Source: Calothrix sp. NIES-2098
GTDB lineage: Bacteria > Cyanobacteriota > Cyanobacteriia > Cyanobacteriales > Nostocaceae
NCBI GenBank assembly: GCA_002368175.1
Contig: AP018172.1
Coordinates: 5,521,001 to 5,585,000 of the forward strand
Direction: 5' to 3'
Length of the DNA: 64,000 nt
Under the pieces are notes generated by a model. The model was given only the letters and a program-made list of their open reading frames with translations. It did not search any database and had not been told where the DNA came from. The translations under genes and the position numbers were made by a program. Positions 52,622-62,693 of the stretch are shown piece by piece. Each line of letters begins with the position of its first letter. Within the stretch, counting starts at the first letter, position 1.

Positions 52622-53881
52622 CTAAGCTAACCATAAATCTTGAGAAAATCTGATAGCAAATGTTGCTATGAGGATAGCGAAGAAACCAATAATTGCATAT
52701 CCCCAACGAGGATAACGGGCAAGTAACAATCCAAATCCTACTGAAAGTGAGACAATACCGTAAGCATAGCGCTCAACAGACAATGTATTCCCAATATTGA
52801 GGATTAACAAAAAAGAGCAAAAGCCATAGATAACAGCCGCTAGAGGAATCTTCTTTCTTGAAATCCATAAAAAATAAATACCACCAAAAACCAGCAAAAT
52901 TTTAATATATGGATCTCCTCCTAATAGCCATAGTATTAAATTTAATAAAGAAAAACTACATATCAGTTTGATAGAAGTCAACTTATGACGGAAGCGCCAT
53001 AATAAAAAACCGCTAATAATACAGATTGTAAACAGTAGTGGATGTAATGGTTCTCGAATCTGACCAGACTGTGGATTAACCGGGCCTATTACAACTAACA
53101 TCAGGTTATACCACCAACCTTGCCAGTCAAACCCTGCTGAAGAACGCCATCCTTTTTGTGCGTGGATAAAAGCTAACGCATCACCAAATTTAAGTTGGCA
53201 ATACAAACTATAAATAGATACACCTAATCCCACTGCTAAACTAGCAAGATAAGCCTTTATACCTCTGCGTTCTTTCCAAGAAACAAATAAAAACGCAGGT
53301 ATCAGCGCCATTCCTGGGGATCTTGTTGCGGTGGATAATGCACCCCATAATGCAACAGAGAGATATTGCTGTTTATCAAAGGCGCGTAAGGCAGCTGTAG
53401 TGAATAATAAAAACAAACCTTCAGTGTATATAACTGTTCCATAAACAGAATAAGGACACCATGCTAAAGTTGCTGTAGCCCACCTTGCTGCATTTGTACC
53501 GTACTTCTCTTCTACCCAAAAATACAGCACAATCAAAGCTGCTAAAAATGCCAAATTATTTAACAGCACGCCTGCGACTTCATAAGGCAAACCGAGGCGC
53601 ATAATGAGATGAATTAATAAAGGAAACAGTGGAAAGAAAGCAACAGCACTCTGCCCATATTCATTAGTATATCCATAACCAAAAGTGGCAATTATTTGAT
53701 ACCAAATACTATCCCAAGCGGAAAAAACATTCCAACTAAATGTAGCAGCGATCCCGTTGGTTGGAGTTGGTAATGAAGGAGCAATCAATAACATAGCAAT
53801 AACGATTATCAGACGGCTAGATAACCACATTGCTATGCCAAAAAATAAACCATTTTTTAGTAATTCTTTATTTGGTATCAT
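52622..53881 (-). CDS. PIG-V-like mannosyltransferase family membrane protein
   Basis: 419 residues, about ten membrane segments, GT-C type. The first external loop carries AWDSIWYQIIATFGYGY, followed by AVAFFPLFPLLIHL, the pattern of PIG-V/GPI mannosyltransferase II-like proteins. Later TRSPGMALIPAFLFV is also typical. The Asp in WDSIWY is the likely catalytic position. It should transfer a sugar from a lipid-phosphate donor on the outer face of the membrane. The substrate is unknown. It is the last gene of a six-gene minus-strand run (44 bases after the previous one). Confidence 0.8.
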   Translation of the reverse strand: MIPNKELLKNGLFFGIAMWLSSRLIIVIAMLLIAPSLPTPTNGIAATFSWNVFSAWDSIWYQIIATFGYGYTNEYGQSAVAFFPLFPLLIHLIMRLGLPYEVAGVLLNNLAFLAALIVLYFWVEEKYGTNAARWATATLAWCPYSVYGTVIYTEGLFLLFTTAALRAFDKQQYLSVALWGALSTATRSPGMALIPAFLFVSWKERRGIKAYLASLAVGLGVSIYSLYCQLKFGDALAFIHAQKGWRSSAGFDWQGWWYNLMLVVIGPVNPQSGQIREPLHPLLFTICIISGFLLWRFRHKLTSIKLICSFSLLNLILWLLGGDPYIKILLVFGGIYFLWISRKKIPLAAVIYGFCSFLLILNIGNTLSVERYAYGIVSLSVGFGLLLARYPRWGYAIIGFFAILIATFAIRFSQDLWLA

Positions 53882-53925
53882 TGAAATAGCTTATTTTTAA
53901 ATTAATAGTCTAAATAAAAATGTAT

Positions 53926-55302
53926 TTAACCTAGCCACTTATCTTGACCATAGCGTATCCATTGCTGAATTAAAATAATTGCTGAAATTGAAATTAAGCA
54001 GAATAGCGTGTTGTATTTTGTATTTCCAGGTATACAGCGATATAAATATCCGATAGCAACAAATAAAAATGGCATAGCAAAAACATATCTTCCTAAACTA
54101 AATAGACTACCTTGGGTTAAAAATACTATAACAGAGTGAGCAAGAGTGAAATAAACACAAACCCAAAATATATAATTTTTTGCTAAGGTATGGGCATAAT
54201 TTGATGGTATTGCATTAGCAGAATCGGTCTTTAATCTCTTTAGATTGACTTTGAAAAAGTTAAATAAATATACAACAATTAACAAAGGAGGATACAAAAA
54301 TAAAATATTCCACCAGCTGATAAATTTAGGAAGAATTATCTGCGATTCAAGTTTAATCTTTTTTAGATAAATGAAAAATAATGCTGAAGATAAAACAATC
54401 AACGGTAGATAAAGACCTAATAAATCTATAAGCAAAGTTTTGGGTAAAAATAATAGTTCTAAATGCAAGCCAAAACTTTTTCCCCAATGACTCTGGTCAT
54501 GGAAAGGTGCAAAAAAATCACCTCTAGTCTGCCAACAGAAAGTGCCATAGACAATATATCCTAATAATGCTGATATCCATATAGCGATTGTTAGTTTCAG
54601 CTCATGCCGATATTTTTGTAGATTCTTTAATATAGTCCTTACAGAATAATTTTTTAAATCTAAACATTCCCATGTAATAACTGTCAGAATTGCTGCTAAT
54701 GTTGAGAAAACTATTTGAACTACTATTGGTCTAGCTAAAGACATTAAAAATGTGATAAAAAACAAAAAATATATTTTTAAATTTTGATTAATTTTAAAAT
54801 TTGGCAAACATATCCAAATAAAAAAGATACTTAAAAACGTGAATAGACTTTCTGTATAACCTATAGCTCGAAAGATTGCCATAGGATTAATAGCGTAAGC
54901 TAAACTCACAAGAAATGCTAAATAAAAGCTTTGAAAAGCTTTTTGTGAAAGCCAAAAAAATAAAAATGTAGAAATAAAGAATAAAATAGTTGCAGTAACT
55001 AAGAAATAGTGAGCAGCTTGTTCTATTGTTTGGGGATGAAAGATATTACGGATGAGGAAAGGCCATAGGGGATAAAAAGCTTTGCAACTAGGATTTATAG
55101 CCATTTCTGCATAAGCTTCTACGTCCCAGTAGTAACTTTTATGGGGTGCAACCGGGGGTATTTCGCGAAATAGTCTAGATACCGAAAAGAACTTATGAAA
55201 AGCATCTGGATAAATTAACATTCCCACAGCAGCACAAAGAATAAAGGCAATGCAGATAATTAAAGGTAAAACCCAACTAATAAGATTTTTTTTCTTGGAC
55301 AC
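53926..55302 (-). CDS. PIG-V-like glycosyltransferase membrane protein, divergent
   Basis: 458 residues with about eleven membrane segments. The first external loop reads SYYWDVEAYAEMAINPS and then CKAFYPLWPFLIRNIF, which parallels the PIG-V pattern (WDxxxY, AFFPLFP) in the next gene. RAIGYTESLFTFLSIFF and SLARPIVVQIVF follow it as in that family. It is more divergent and more Lys/Phe-rich than its neighbour. It is the fifth gene of the run; its start lies 62 bases after the preceding stop. A GT-C-type sugar transferase is likely; substrate unknown. Confidence 0.7.
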   Translation of the reverse strand: MSKKKNLISWVLPLIICIAFILCAAVGMLIYPDAFHKFFSVSRLFREIPPVAPHKSYYWDVEAYAEMAINPSCKAFYPLWPFLIRNIFHPQTIEQAAHYFLVTATILFFISTFLFFWLSQKAFQSFYLAFLVSLAYAINPMAIFRAIGYTESLFTFLSIFFIWICLPNFKINQNLKIYFLFFITFLMSLARPIVVQIVFSTLAAILTVITWECLDLKNYSVRTILKNLQKYRHELKLTIAIWISALLGYIVYGTFCWQTRGDFFAPFHDQSHWGKSFGLHLELLFLPKTLLIDLLGLYLPLIVLSSALFFIYLKKIKLESQIILPKFISWWNILFLYPPLLIVVYLFNFFKVNLKRLKTDSANAIPSNYAHTLAKNYIFWVCVYFTLAHSVIVFLTQGSLFSLGRYVFAMPFLFVAIGYLYRCIPGNTKYNTLFCLISISAIILIQQWIRYGQDKWLG

Positions 55303-55364
55303 CTAATATTATGTCTCCCTAAGCAATAATTTTATAAACTAGTTAATAAACTGATAAATAATTA

Positions 55365-56750
55365 CTATCTTTTCAAAAACAAATATACATCATCACGTTG
55401 ATATTGCAGTTGGAATTTAGAATTAGCTCGCAGTTTATTTACTAAACTCATAGCAAACTCTCGATTACTTGCCCAACCTGGATGGCGAACATTCAACAAT
55501 ACATAATTAAAACTGTTAAAATCGCCTGGTAGTGAATCAGTATTTGTAAACTGTATAAATTCTCGTTCGCTTAAATGGGGAGCAATTTGTGCTGTAGTAT
55601 AAACATTTCCTTGAGTTGAAACTTGAGAGATTGCTTGTTTTGTGGCTTGCCAATTATCTACAGACTCTAAATATTTTCCACCAAAATGAGTAAACTTCGC
55701 TAGACTCAAGAATGTCACTAATGACCATAAAATAATTCCACGTTTGTTTTGTAGCCATCCTCTACCTTGAGCCAGGCTAGAAATTACAGCTAAAATCAGG
55801 AATGGTATTGCTGGTACAGAGTACTGATGTACCAAATCTTTTTGAGGTTGATAATCTGCAAGAATGTTGAGAGCTACACAAGGAATAGCACCAATTAATG
55901 GCTGCATATTTTGAGGTGATAACCCCCAAATTACAGGTGCTACCAATAGAATTAAATATCCTAAATTATCTAGAGAAAAAACCTTGGATAAAATAATTCC
56001 CGGCTGAGTTACAAGATTTTTCGCAATATCTAAAACTGAGTTACCTAAATAGCTGTAACGTCCCACTGCTGCTGCTTCTGCACCACTGAAAAAAGGAATA
56101 ATCAGTTGTGTGGCGATCGCAAACCACACAATACCTGCAAAAATAGCGATCGCACCATATAAACGTCGCTTCTCAAATACCAGTAGCCAAACTCCCATCG
56201 CCGCAACTGTGAGAGATAAGACAGCTTTACATCCTAATATGAGGATAATACTGGCACAAAACCACCAAATCTTTCTGCTTCTTGCTGCCAAAACAGCCGC
56301 CAGTAGTCCTGGGATGGCTATGACTTCTGGATGGAAATCAAATAAATTTACATTAAATACTAATGGATATAGAAGGTAAACAGCTGCCATTGCTGAGGCT
56401 TGGCTGTCTTTTAATCCTGCTTGACGTGCTAGATACCATGTTGGTAAAGCACCGAAAGCTAAAGCGATTGCCTGCACAGCAAATAACCAATAAACACTGG
56501 GGTAAATTTTGTACAGTAAAGCCAAGGGATACCATATCCAAGCAGCATGATCTCCAAGTATGTGGAAACCCATGAAAGAAGAAATAGGCGGTTTTCCTTG
56601 ACTAATTAAATAAACTGCTTGATCAAAAATTCCTAAATCATAAGCGGTTGATTGAAATAATTCATGTCGTAAGCTGCTAGATAAAAAGAGAATTAAGGCA
56701 CTAATGCCTATCATCCAACTCACACCACCTAACTTAAGTTTTTCTTGCAT
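55365..56750 (-). CDS. DUF2079 membrane protein, paralogue 4
   Basis: 461 residues, about ten membrane segments. The N-terminal external loop contains AYDLGIFDQAVYLISQGKP (Asp38, Asp43) and then GFHILGDHAAWIWYPLALLY, the DUF2079 hallmark. NLFDFHPEVIAIPGLL follows. The soluble C-terminal part (from about 345) ends with QYQRDDVYLFLKR. DUF2079 proteins are polytopic and GT-C-like, probably lipid-linked sugar transferases. It is fourth in the operon; 62 bases separate it from the following gene. Its closest relatives are the three upstream genes. Confidence 0.88.
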   Translation of the reverse strand: MQEKLKLGGVSWMIGISALILFLSSSLRHELFQSTAYDLGIFDQAVYLISQGKPPISSFMGFHILGDHAAWIWYPLALLYKIYPSVYWLFAVQAIALAFGALPTWYLARQAGLKDSQASAMAAVYLLYPLVFNVNLFDFHPEVIAIPGLLAAVLAARSRKIWWFCASIILILGCKAVLSLTVAAMGVWLLVFEKRRLYGAIAIFAGIVWFAIATQLIIPFFSGAEAAAVGRYSYLGNSVLDIAKNLVTQPGIILSKVFSLDNLGYLILLVAPVIWGLSPQNMQPLIGAIPCVALNILADYQPQKDLVHQYSVPAIPFLILAVISSLAQGRGWLQNKRGIILWSLVTFLSLAKFTHFGGKYLESVDNWQATKQAISQVSTQGNVYTTAQIAPHLSEREFIQFTNTDSLPGDFNSFNYVLLNVRHPGWASNREFAMSLVNKLRANSKFQLQYQRDDVYLFLKR

Positions 56751-56783
56751 AAATTGTTTAATAATTTCAATTAAAAAAAATTA

Positions 56784-56811
56784 ACCACAGAGACGCAGAG
56801 ACGCAGAGAAT
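56784..56811. repeat. GAGACGCA octamer repeat
   Basis: The string CCACAGAGACGCAGAGACGC, period 8, lies in the 70-base gap between two DUF2079 genes. It is a member of a widespread Nostocales short repeat, and its insertion in the spacer does not interrupt the operon. Confidence 0.75.
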
Positions 56812-56820
56812 TCATAAATG

Positions 56821-58215
56821 CTAGTTTTTGGCAAAGACATAAAGGTTATCACGTTGATATTGCAATTGAATTCCTGGTTGGTTTCGTAGTTTTCCAACTA
56901 AGGTGGATGCTAATTCTTTAGACATTGATAGACCAGGTTTATTAGTGTTAATTAGTATATAATCAAAAATGTTAAAATTATTTGGCAGAGCATCACGATT
57001 AATCAAATAAATAAATTGTCTGTGGCTTAAATGAGGGGCAAGTTCATCTGTTGTCAGAACAGTACCTTGAGTTTTTACTAGGGCGATCGCTTCTCTTGTA
57101 GCTTGCCAATTATCGAGATTTTTCAAATATTTACCACTGAAATATGTAAATTTTGCTAGGCTTAAAAAAGCAACTAAAGACCACAAGATAATCGTTCGTT
57201 TTTTCTGTAACCATCCCCGTCCTGTGGCTAGAGTTTTAATGACAGCTAATAATAGGAATGGTAAAATTGGTAGAGAATACTGGTGCAGTAATTCTTTTTG
57301 AGGTTGGTAATCAGCCAATAGATTAATAGCTAGAGAAGGAATAGCAGCAAATAAAGGTGTTATTCCTTGAAGTGACAATCCCCAAATAATGGGTGCTATG
57401 AGTAAAATTAAATATCCTAGGTTCTCAGTTGAAAATAAATTTCCAAATATAATACCTGATTTATTTAACAAGTTTTGAGGCATCTCTGAAAAAGAGTTAC
57501 CTAAATAGCTATAGCGCCCAATATGACGTTCTATTGAAGCTGCTTCGGTACCAAATATAGGGATGATGGTTTTAGTTGCGACTATAAACCAAGTAATACC
57601 TGCAAAAATAGCGATCGCACCATATAAGCGTCGCTTTTCAAATATCAGCAGCCAAATTCCCATCGCCGCAACAGTTAAAGACAAAACTGCCTTACAACCC
57701 AAAATTAGAAGGATGCTGGCGCAAAACCACCAAATTTTTCCGCATCTAGCTGCTAAAACTGCCCCTAAAAATGCTGGAACAGCCATAACTTCTGGATGAA
57801 AATCAAAAAGGTTGACATTAAAAATGACTGGATAAAGTAAGTACACAAATGCCATTGCTAAAGCTTGGCTATCCTTCAATCCAGCTTGATGTGCTAGATA
57901 CCATGTTGGCAAAGCACCAAATGATAAAGCGATCGCCTGTACAGCGAATAACCAATAAACAGTAGGATAAATTTTGTACAGTAAAGCTAAAGGATAGAGA
58001 ATCCAAGCAGCATGATCGCCAAGAATATGAAACCCAATAAAAGAAGAAATAGGTGATTTTCCTTGACTAATTAAATAAACTGCTTGGTCAAAAATTTCTA
58101 GATCCCAAGCAAGGGATTGAAATAATTCATGTCGTAAACTACTACACGCAAATAAAATTAAGGCACTGATGCCTATTATCCAAGCTAAACCACCAAATTC
58201 TTGTTTTTTCTCCAT
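56821..58215 (-). CDS. DUF2079 membrane protein, paralogue 3
   Basis: 464 residues, same architecture as the other DUF2079 genes: N-terminal membrane segment, catalytic-type loop, about nine further membrane helices, C-terminal soluble domain ending QYQRDNLYVFAKN. It differs in the key loop: AWDLEIFDQAVYL has Glu40 where the other three have Gly, and the C-terminal motif reads RDNLYVF instead of RDDVYLF. Those changes may alter specificity. It is separated from its upstream neighbour by 42 bases and its downstream neighbour by 70. Confidence 0.88.
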   Translation of the reverse strand: MEKKQEFGGLAWIIGISALILFACSSLRHELFQSLAWDLEIFDQAVYLISQGKSPISSFIGFHILGDHAAWILYPLALLYKIYPTVYWLFAVQAIALSFGALPTWYLAHQAGLKDSQALAMAFVYLLYPVIFNVNLFDFHPEVMAVPAFLGAVLAARCGKIWWFCASILLILGCKAVLSLTVAAMGIWLLIFEKRRLYGAIAIFAGITWFIVATKTIIPIFGTEAASIERHIGRYSYLGNSFSEMPQNLLNKSGIIFGNLFSTENLGYLILLIAPIIWGLSLQGITPLFAAIPSLAINLLADYQPQKELLHQYSLPILPFLLLAVIKTLATGRGWLQKKRTIILWSLVAFLSLAKFTYFSGKYLKNLDNWQATREAIALVKTQGTVLTTDELAPHLSHRQFIYLINRDALPNNFNIFDYILINTNKPGLSMSKELASTLVGKLRNQPGIQLQYQRDNLYVFAKN

Positions 58216-58257
58216 GCTATTTAGATAAATTAAGCAAGTTTATCGAAACTAATTTTT

Positions 58258-59685
58258 CTAGCTGCTTATTTTTTTAAATAAATAAACATCATCGCGTTGA
58301 TATTTTAAGTTAAAATTTTGATTATTTTTTAATTCATTAGCTAAACTATCGGCAAATTCTTGGTTACTAAAATGATGACGAAGATTTAGTAATACATAAT
58401 CAAATATATTTAAATCTACTGGTGGAGCAGTTGCATCTGTTAACTTAATTAATGGTCGATGGGCTAAATGAGGAGCGATATTATAAGTAGTTAGCACACT
58501 GCCTTGAGTTTGAACTAAGGCGATCGCTTCTCTTGTGGCTTGCATGGTGTCTGCATACCACATTTGTTTTGAGCTAATAAAAGGAATTTTCGCTAATGCT
58601 AAAAACCCTACTAAAGACCACAAAATAATAGCTCGTTTTTGTTGTAGCCATACTCTGTTTGCTGCGATATTAGCAATTATAGCTACCATCAAAAATGGTA
58701 AAACTGGTAGCGAATAATGACGAATTAAATCTTTTTGTGATGGATGATCTGCAAGAATATTGAGTAATAAGCAAGGAATAGCACTAATCAAAGGCGTAAA
58801 ACCTGGAGGTGCGAGTCCCCAAATCACAGGTACTATTAGTAGCAGTAAGTAACCTAAATTAGTTACAGAAAAAATTTTCTCTAACATAATTTCTGGATGC
58901 AGTGCCAGAATTTTAGCCATCTCTGAAAAAGAGTTGCCTAGATAACTATATCGATAGAAATGACGATTTAGTAATGCTGCTTCACCACCAAATAGAGGGA
59001 TAATAAATTTGTTCGCAATCGCAAACCAGACAATACCTGTAAAAATAGCGATCGCACCACATAAACGCTTTTTTTCAAACCAGAATAACCAAACTCCCAT
59101 CGCCGCAATTGTCAGAGAAAATACGGCTTTGCAGCCCAAAACTACAAGTATGCTGAAACAAAACCAAGCAATTTTTCCTAACCTTGCTGTTAAAACTGCC
59201 CATAACAGCGCTGGAACAGCGATTGTATCTGGATGAAAATCAAATAAATTGGCGTTATAGACTAATGGATACAGTAAATAGACTAGTACCATTGCAACTG
59301 CTTGGCTTTTTTTCAGTCCAGCATGACACGCTAAATACCATATAGGTAAAGCACCTAAAGCTAAAGCAGTTGACTGTACAGCAAATAACCAATAAACACT
59401 AGGGTAAATTTTGTAGAGTAAAGCCAAAGGATACAATATCCAAGCAGCATGATCGGCCAGAATATGAAAATCTAAAAAAGATGAAATTGCTGGTTGTCCT
59501 TGGCTAATTAAGTAAACTGCTTGGTCAAAAATTCCTAAATCCCAAGCGCCTGAATCAAACTTCTCATGTCTAAAAATGCTGGATATAAATAAAAATAAGG
59601 CACTGATACTTATTATTGAAACTAGAGGATTTGCGATCGAATTTAATGATATATTTTTAATCTCTTTTACTTGATTGCTCATCAA
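58258..59685 (-). CDS. DUF2079 membrane protein, paralogue 2
   Basis: 475 residues; ten more at the N-terminus than its paralogues (MMSNQVKEIKNISLNSIANP), so the first membrane segment starts near residue 22. The loop reads AWDLGIFDQAVYLISQGQP (Asp49, Asp54) with FHILADHAAWILYPLALLY. The C-terminal soluble domain ends KYQRDDVYLFKKISS. Its DNA shares the segment AGCGATCGCACCA...AAACG with the others at the same codon position (59047 region). It is second in the operon; DUF2079 function is not established. Confidence 0.88.
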   Translation of the reverse strand: MMSNQVKEIKNISLNSIANPLVSIISISALFLFISSIFRHEKFDSGAWDLGIFDQAVYLISQGQPAISSFLDFHILADHAAWILYPLALLYKIYPSVYWLFAVQSTALALGALPIWYLACHAGLKKSQAVAMVLVYLLYPLVYNANLFDFHPDTIAVPALLWAVLTARLGKIAWFCFSILVVLGCKAVFSLTIAAMGVWLFWFEKKRLCGAIAIFTGIVWFAIANKFIIPLFGGEAALLNRHFYRYSYLGNSFSEMAKILALHPEIMLEKIFSVTNLGYLLLLIVPVIWGLAPPGFTPLISAIPCLLLNILADHPSQKDLIRHYSLPVLPFLMVAIIANIAANRVWLQQKRAIILWSLVGFLALAKIPFISSKQMWYADTMQATREAIALVQTQGSVLTTYNIAPHLAHRPLIKLTDATAPPVDLNIFDYVLLNLRHHFSNQEFADSLANELKNNQNFNLKYQRDDVYLFKKISS

Positions 59686-59789
59686 TTTTAAATTAATAAC
59701 TAAATGAAATAGTCAATTGATTATAAAAACTATTTTTTAAACGAACAACAAAGAAGATAATTAGAATAGTCTTTAATATATCATCGGTG

Positions 59790-61199
59790 CTAAATAATTA
59801 ATTTTTTAACAAACAAATATACATCATCACGTTGATAAGTCAACTTAAATTCTGAGATATTTTGGAGTTGTTGTACCAAGCTCTGAGAAAATTCTGGCTG
59901 ATAAGCCCAAAGTCCAGTATGGCGCACGTTCAGCAACACATAATCAAACTCTTTTAAATCTTTAATAGGGGAATTAGCATCTATCAGCTTGATTGTTTGT
60001 CGATGGGTAACATGGGGGGCAATGATATCTGTAGTGTAAATACTTCCTGTTGTGTGAATTTGGGCGATCGCTTCTCTTGTAGCTTGCAATGTATCGAGGT
60101 AACTCAAATATTTTGTCCAAAAAAAGCCATATTTACCTAAGCTTAAAAAAGCTATTAATGACCATAGAATAATTGCTCTTTTATTTTGTAGTAATCCTCT
60201 ACCTGCTGCCAAACTTTTGATTACTGCTAATAATAGAAAAGGCAAAATTGGTAAAGAGTATTGAAATACCAAATCTTTTTGATGATGATAATCGGCTATC
60301 AAATTGATTGCTAAAGGAGGAATAGCAGCTACCAAAGGTGTCATAGCTGGTAGAGACAGCCCCCAAATTACAGGTACAAATAGCAAAATTAAATAAGAAA
60401 GGTTATCAAATGACAGTAGCTTTTCTAAGACAATCCCTGGTTGAAAAAGAAAAGTGTGAGCCATTTCTGGAAAAGATTTTCCGAGATAGCTATAACGATA
60501 AATATGACGTTCGACTGATGCGGCAGAGCCACCAAAATAAGGGATGATGCCTTTGGTAGCGATCGCAAACCAAGCAAGACCACTCAAAAGAGCGATCGCA
60601 CCGTATAACCGTCGTTTTTCAAATATTAATAGCCAGACTCCTAGTGCGGCGATGCTGAGAGCAAATACTGCTTTACATCCCAACACTATGAGAATGCTGC
60701 CACAAAACAACCAAATGTTTCCGCCTCTTGCTACTAGAACTGCAAATAAAAGTGCTGGTACAGCAATTACATCTGGATGGAAATCAAACAAATTGATATT
60801 AAAAATTAGTGGATATAGCAAATAAGCCGTAGCTACAGCAATGGCTTGACTTTCCTTCAATCCCGCTTGCAAAGCTAAATACCATGTCAGTAAAGTACCT
60901 AATGACAAAGCAATTGCCTGCACAGCAAATAACCAGTAGACACTGGGGTAAATTTTGTACAGTAAAGCCAAGGGATACAAGATCCAAGCAGCATGGTCAG
61001 CTAGAACGTGAAAACCCGCAAAAGATGAAATAGGTGGCTTTCCCTGACTAATTAAATAAACCGCTTGGTCAAAAAATCCTAAATCCCAAGCACCTGATTG
61101 AAATAGCTGATGTCGTAAGCTACTACAAGCAAACAAAATTAAGGCACTAACGCCAATCATCCAACTAACGGGAGCAAGCTGATTTAGTTTTTTTCCCAT
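59790..61199 (-). CDS. DUF2079 membrane protein, paralogue 1 (first gene of operon)
   Basis: 469 residues. The loop is AWDLGFFDQAVYLISQGKP (Asp39, Asp44; Phe replaces Ile), followed by GFHVLADHAAWILYPLALLY, then NLFDFHPDVIAVPALLFAVL. Ten or so membrane helices, C-terminal soluble part ending TYQRDDVYLFVKK. It is the first gene of the minus-strand run, so the operon promoter should be in 61200-61490, shared with divergent dxr. Spacing to the next gene is 104 bases, the longest in the operon, so an internal promoter there is possible. Confidence 0.88.
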   Translation of the reverse strand: MGKKLNQLAPVSWMIGVSALILFACSSLRHQLFQSGAWDLGFFDQAVYLISQGKPPISSFAGFHVLADHAAWILYPLALLYKIYPSVYWLFAVQAIALSLGTLLTWYLALQAGLKESQAIAVATAYLLYPLIFNINLFDFHPDVIAVPALLFAVLVARGGNIWLFCGSILIVLGCKAVFALSIAALGVWLLIFEKRRLYGAIALLSGLAWFAIATKGIIPYFGGSAASVERHIYRYSYLGKSFPEMAHTFLFQPGIVLEKLLSFDNLSYLILLFVPVIWGLSLPAMTPLVAAIPPLAINLIADYHHQKDLVFQYSLPILPFLLLAVIKSLAAGRGLLQNKRAIILWSLIAFLSLGKYGFFWTKYLSYLDTLQATREAIAQIHTTGSIYTTDIIAPHVTHRQTIKLIDANSPIKDLKEFDYVLLNVRHTGLWAYQPEFSQSLVQQLQNISEFKLTYQRDDVYLFVKKLII

Positions 61200-61490
61200 G
61201 CCATCAAGAAGCGATTAGAAATTTCGAGTGGAAAAAACCAGGCTTACCAAGTTGCAATTTAGATATATTACTAGAAAAGGTAGCGCAGCAGATGAGATGG
61301 AAAGCCGCATAACTAGCATTGTGGACTAGAGTTCATCTTTTCTTTGCATAAATCAAGATTTCGGATATCAAACCACCGATAAATATTGACGTTTTGCTTT
61401 GATCCCAAGTTGCAACAATTCTAGCGATCGCTTTGATGAAGGAGTCCTCAGCAATTTATAGTGAGAGTTGTCTGTAAATCTTAAACAATT

Positions 61491-62687
61491 GTGAAAGCTA
61501 TTACTCTTGTTGGTTCCACTGGCTCTATTGGTACTCAGACTTTAGATATTGTTTCCCAGTACCCAGATCAGTTTCGGATTGTAGGATTGGCAGCGGGAAG
61601 TAATGTAGAAATGTTGGCTGCTCAAATTCGGCAGTTTCGACCGCAGATAGCAGCTATTTGTGTAGAAGACAAATTGCCAGCGCTGCAAGAAGCAATCAAA
61701 GACCTCGATCCCCAGCCAATTCTTCTCGCTGGCGAAGCGGGAGTTATAGAAGTTGCTCGTTATGGTGATGCTGAAACAGTAGTCACTGGTATCGTTGGAT
61801 GTGCAGGATTACTCCCCACCATCGCTGCTATTGAAGCTGGTAAAGATATCGCCTTAGCAAACAAAGAAACTCTCATTGCTGGTGGGCCTGTAGTTCTACC
61901 TTTAGTAGAAAAACACGGTGTAAAACTACTACCCGCAGACTCAGAACATTCCGCAATCTTTCAATGCCTCCAAGGTGTACCAAAAGGCGGTTTAAGGAAG
62001 ATTTTGCTCACTGCATCTGGTGGAGCTTTTCGAGATTGGGAGGTAGAAAAGTTAGCAGAAGTAACTGTTGCCGATGCTCTCAAGCATCCTAACTGGTCAA
62101 TGGGACGTAAAATCACCGTAGATTCTGCAACTTTAATGAATAAGGGATTAGAAGTAATTGAGGCGCACTTTCTCTTTGGTTTGGATTATGACCAAATCGA
62201 GATTGTCATCCATCCCCAAAGCATCATTCACTCGCTGATTGAACTACAAGATACTTCCGTTTTAGCTCAACTCGGCTGGCCAGATATGCGCTTACCCTTA
62301 CTCTATGCTTTATCTTGGCCCGATCGCATCTACACTGACTGGGAAAGATTGGATTTGGTGAAAGCTGGAAACTTAACCTTCCGCGAACCAGACCATCAAA
62401 AGTATCCTTGTATGCGGCTAGCTTATGCTGCGGGACAGGCTGGTGGTTCGATGCCTGCTGTATTAAATGCTGCTAATGAGCAAGCTGTGGCTTTATTTTT
62501 AGAAGAAAAAATTCGCTTTTTAGATATTCCCCGTTGTATCGAATTGGTGTGCGATCGCCATCAAAATGATAACTGTAAAAATCCCTCTTTAGATGACATT
62601 GTGGCAGCAGATAAATGGGCAAGACAAGAAGTTTTAACAGCAACTGAAAATTTATCAAGCCACTCGCAAGTAGTTTCGTTGCGATAA
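61491..62687 (+). CDS. dxr: 1-deoxy-D-xylulose 5-phosphate reductoisomerase
   Basis: 398 residues, GTG start (VKAITLVGSTGSIGTQTL). It rearranges and reduces DXP to MEP, the committed step of the plastid-type isoprenoid pathway that supplies carotenoids and phytol. NADPH binding: GSTGSIG. Metal and substrate binding: LPADSEHSAIFQ, TASGGAF, NWSMGRKITVDSATLMNKGLE (in blocks) and HPQSIIHSLIE. The length is normal. It is divergent from the DUF2079 operon and followed by a good terminator. Confidence 0.97.
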   Translation: MKAITLVGSTGSIGTQTLDIVSQYPDQFRIVGLAAGSNVEMLAAQIRQFRPQIAAICVEDKLPALQEAIKDLDPQPILLAGEAGVIEVARYGDAETVVTGIVGCAGLLPTIAAIEAGKDIALANKETLIAGGPVVLPLVEKHGVKLLPADSEHSAIFQCLQGVPKGGLRKILLTASGGAFRDWEVEKLAEVTVADALKHPNWSMGRKITVDSATLMNKGLEVIEAHFLFGLDYDQIEIVIHPQSIIHSLIELQDTSVLAQLGWPDMRLPLLYALSWPDRIYTDWERLDLVKAGNLTFREPDHQKYPCMRLAYAAGQAGGSMPAVLNAANEQAVALFLEEKIRFLDIPRCIELVCDRHQNDNCKNPSLDDIVAADKWARQEVLTATENLSSHSQVVSLR

Positions 62688-62693
62688 CTAATG

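Noticed and set aside
52482..52706. 74-codon minus-strand ORF at the end of the membrane operon
   Set aside because: It overlaps the end of the PIG-V-like gene in another frame and runs into the GC-rich repeat patch.
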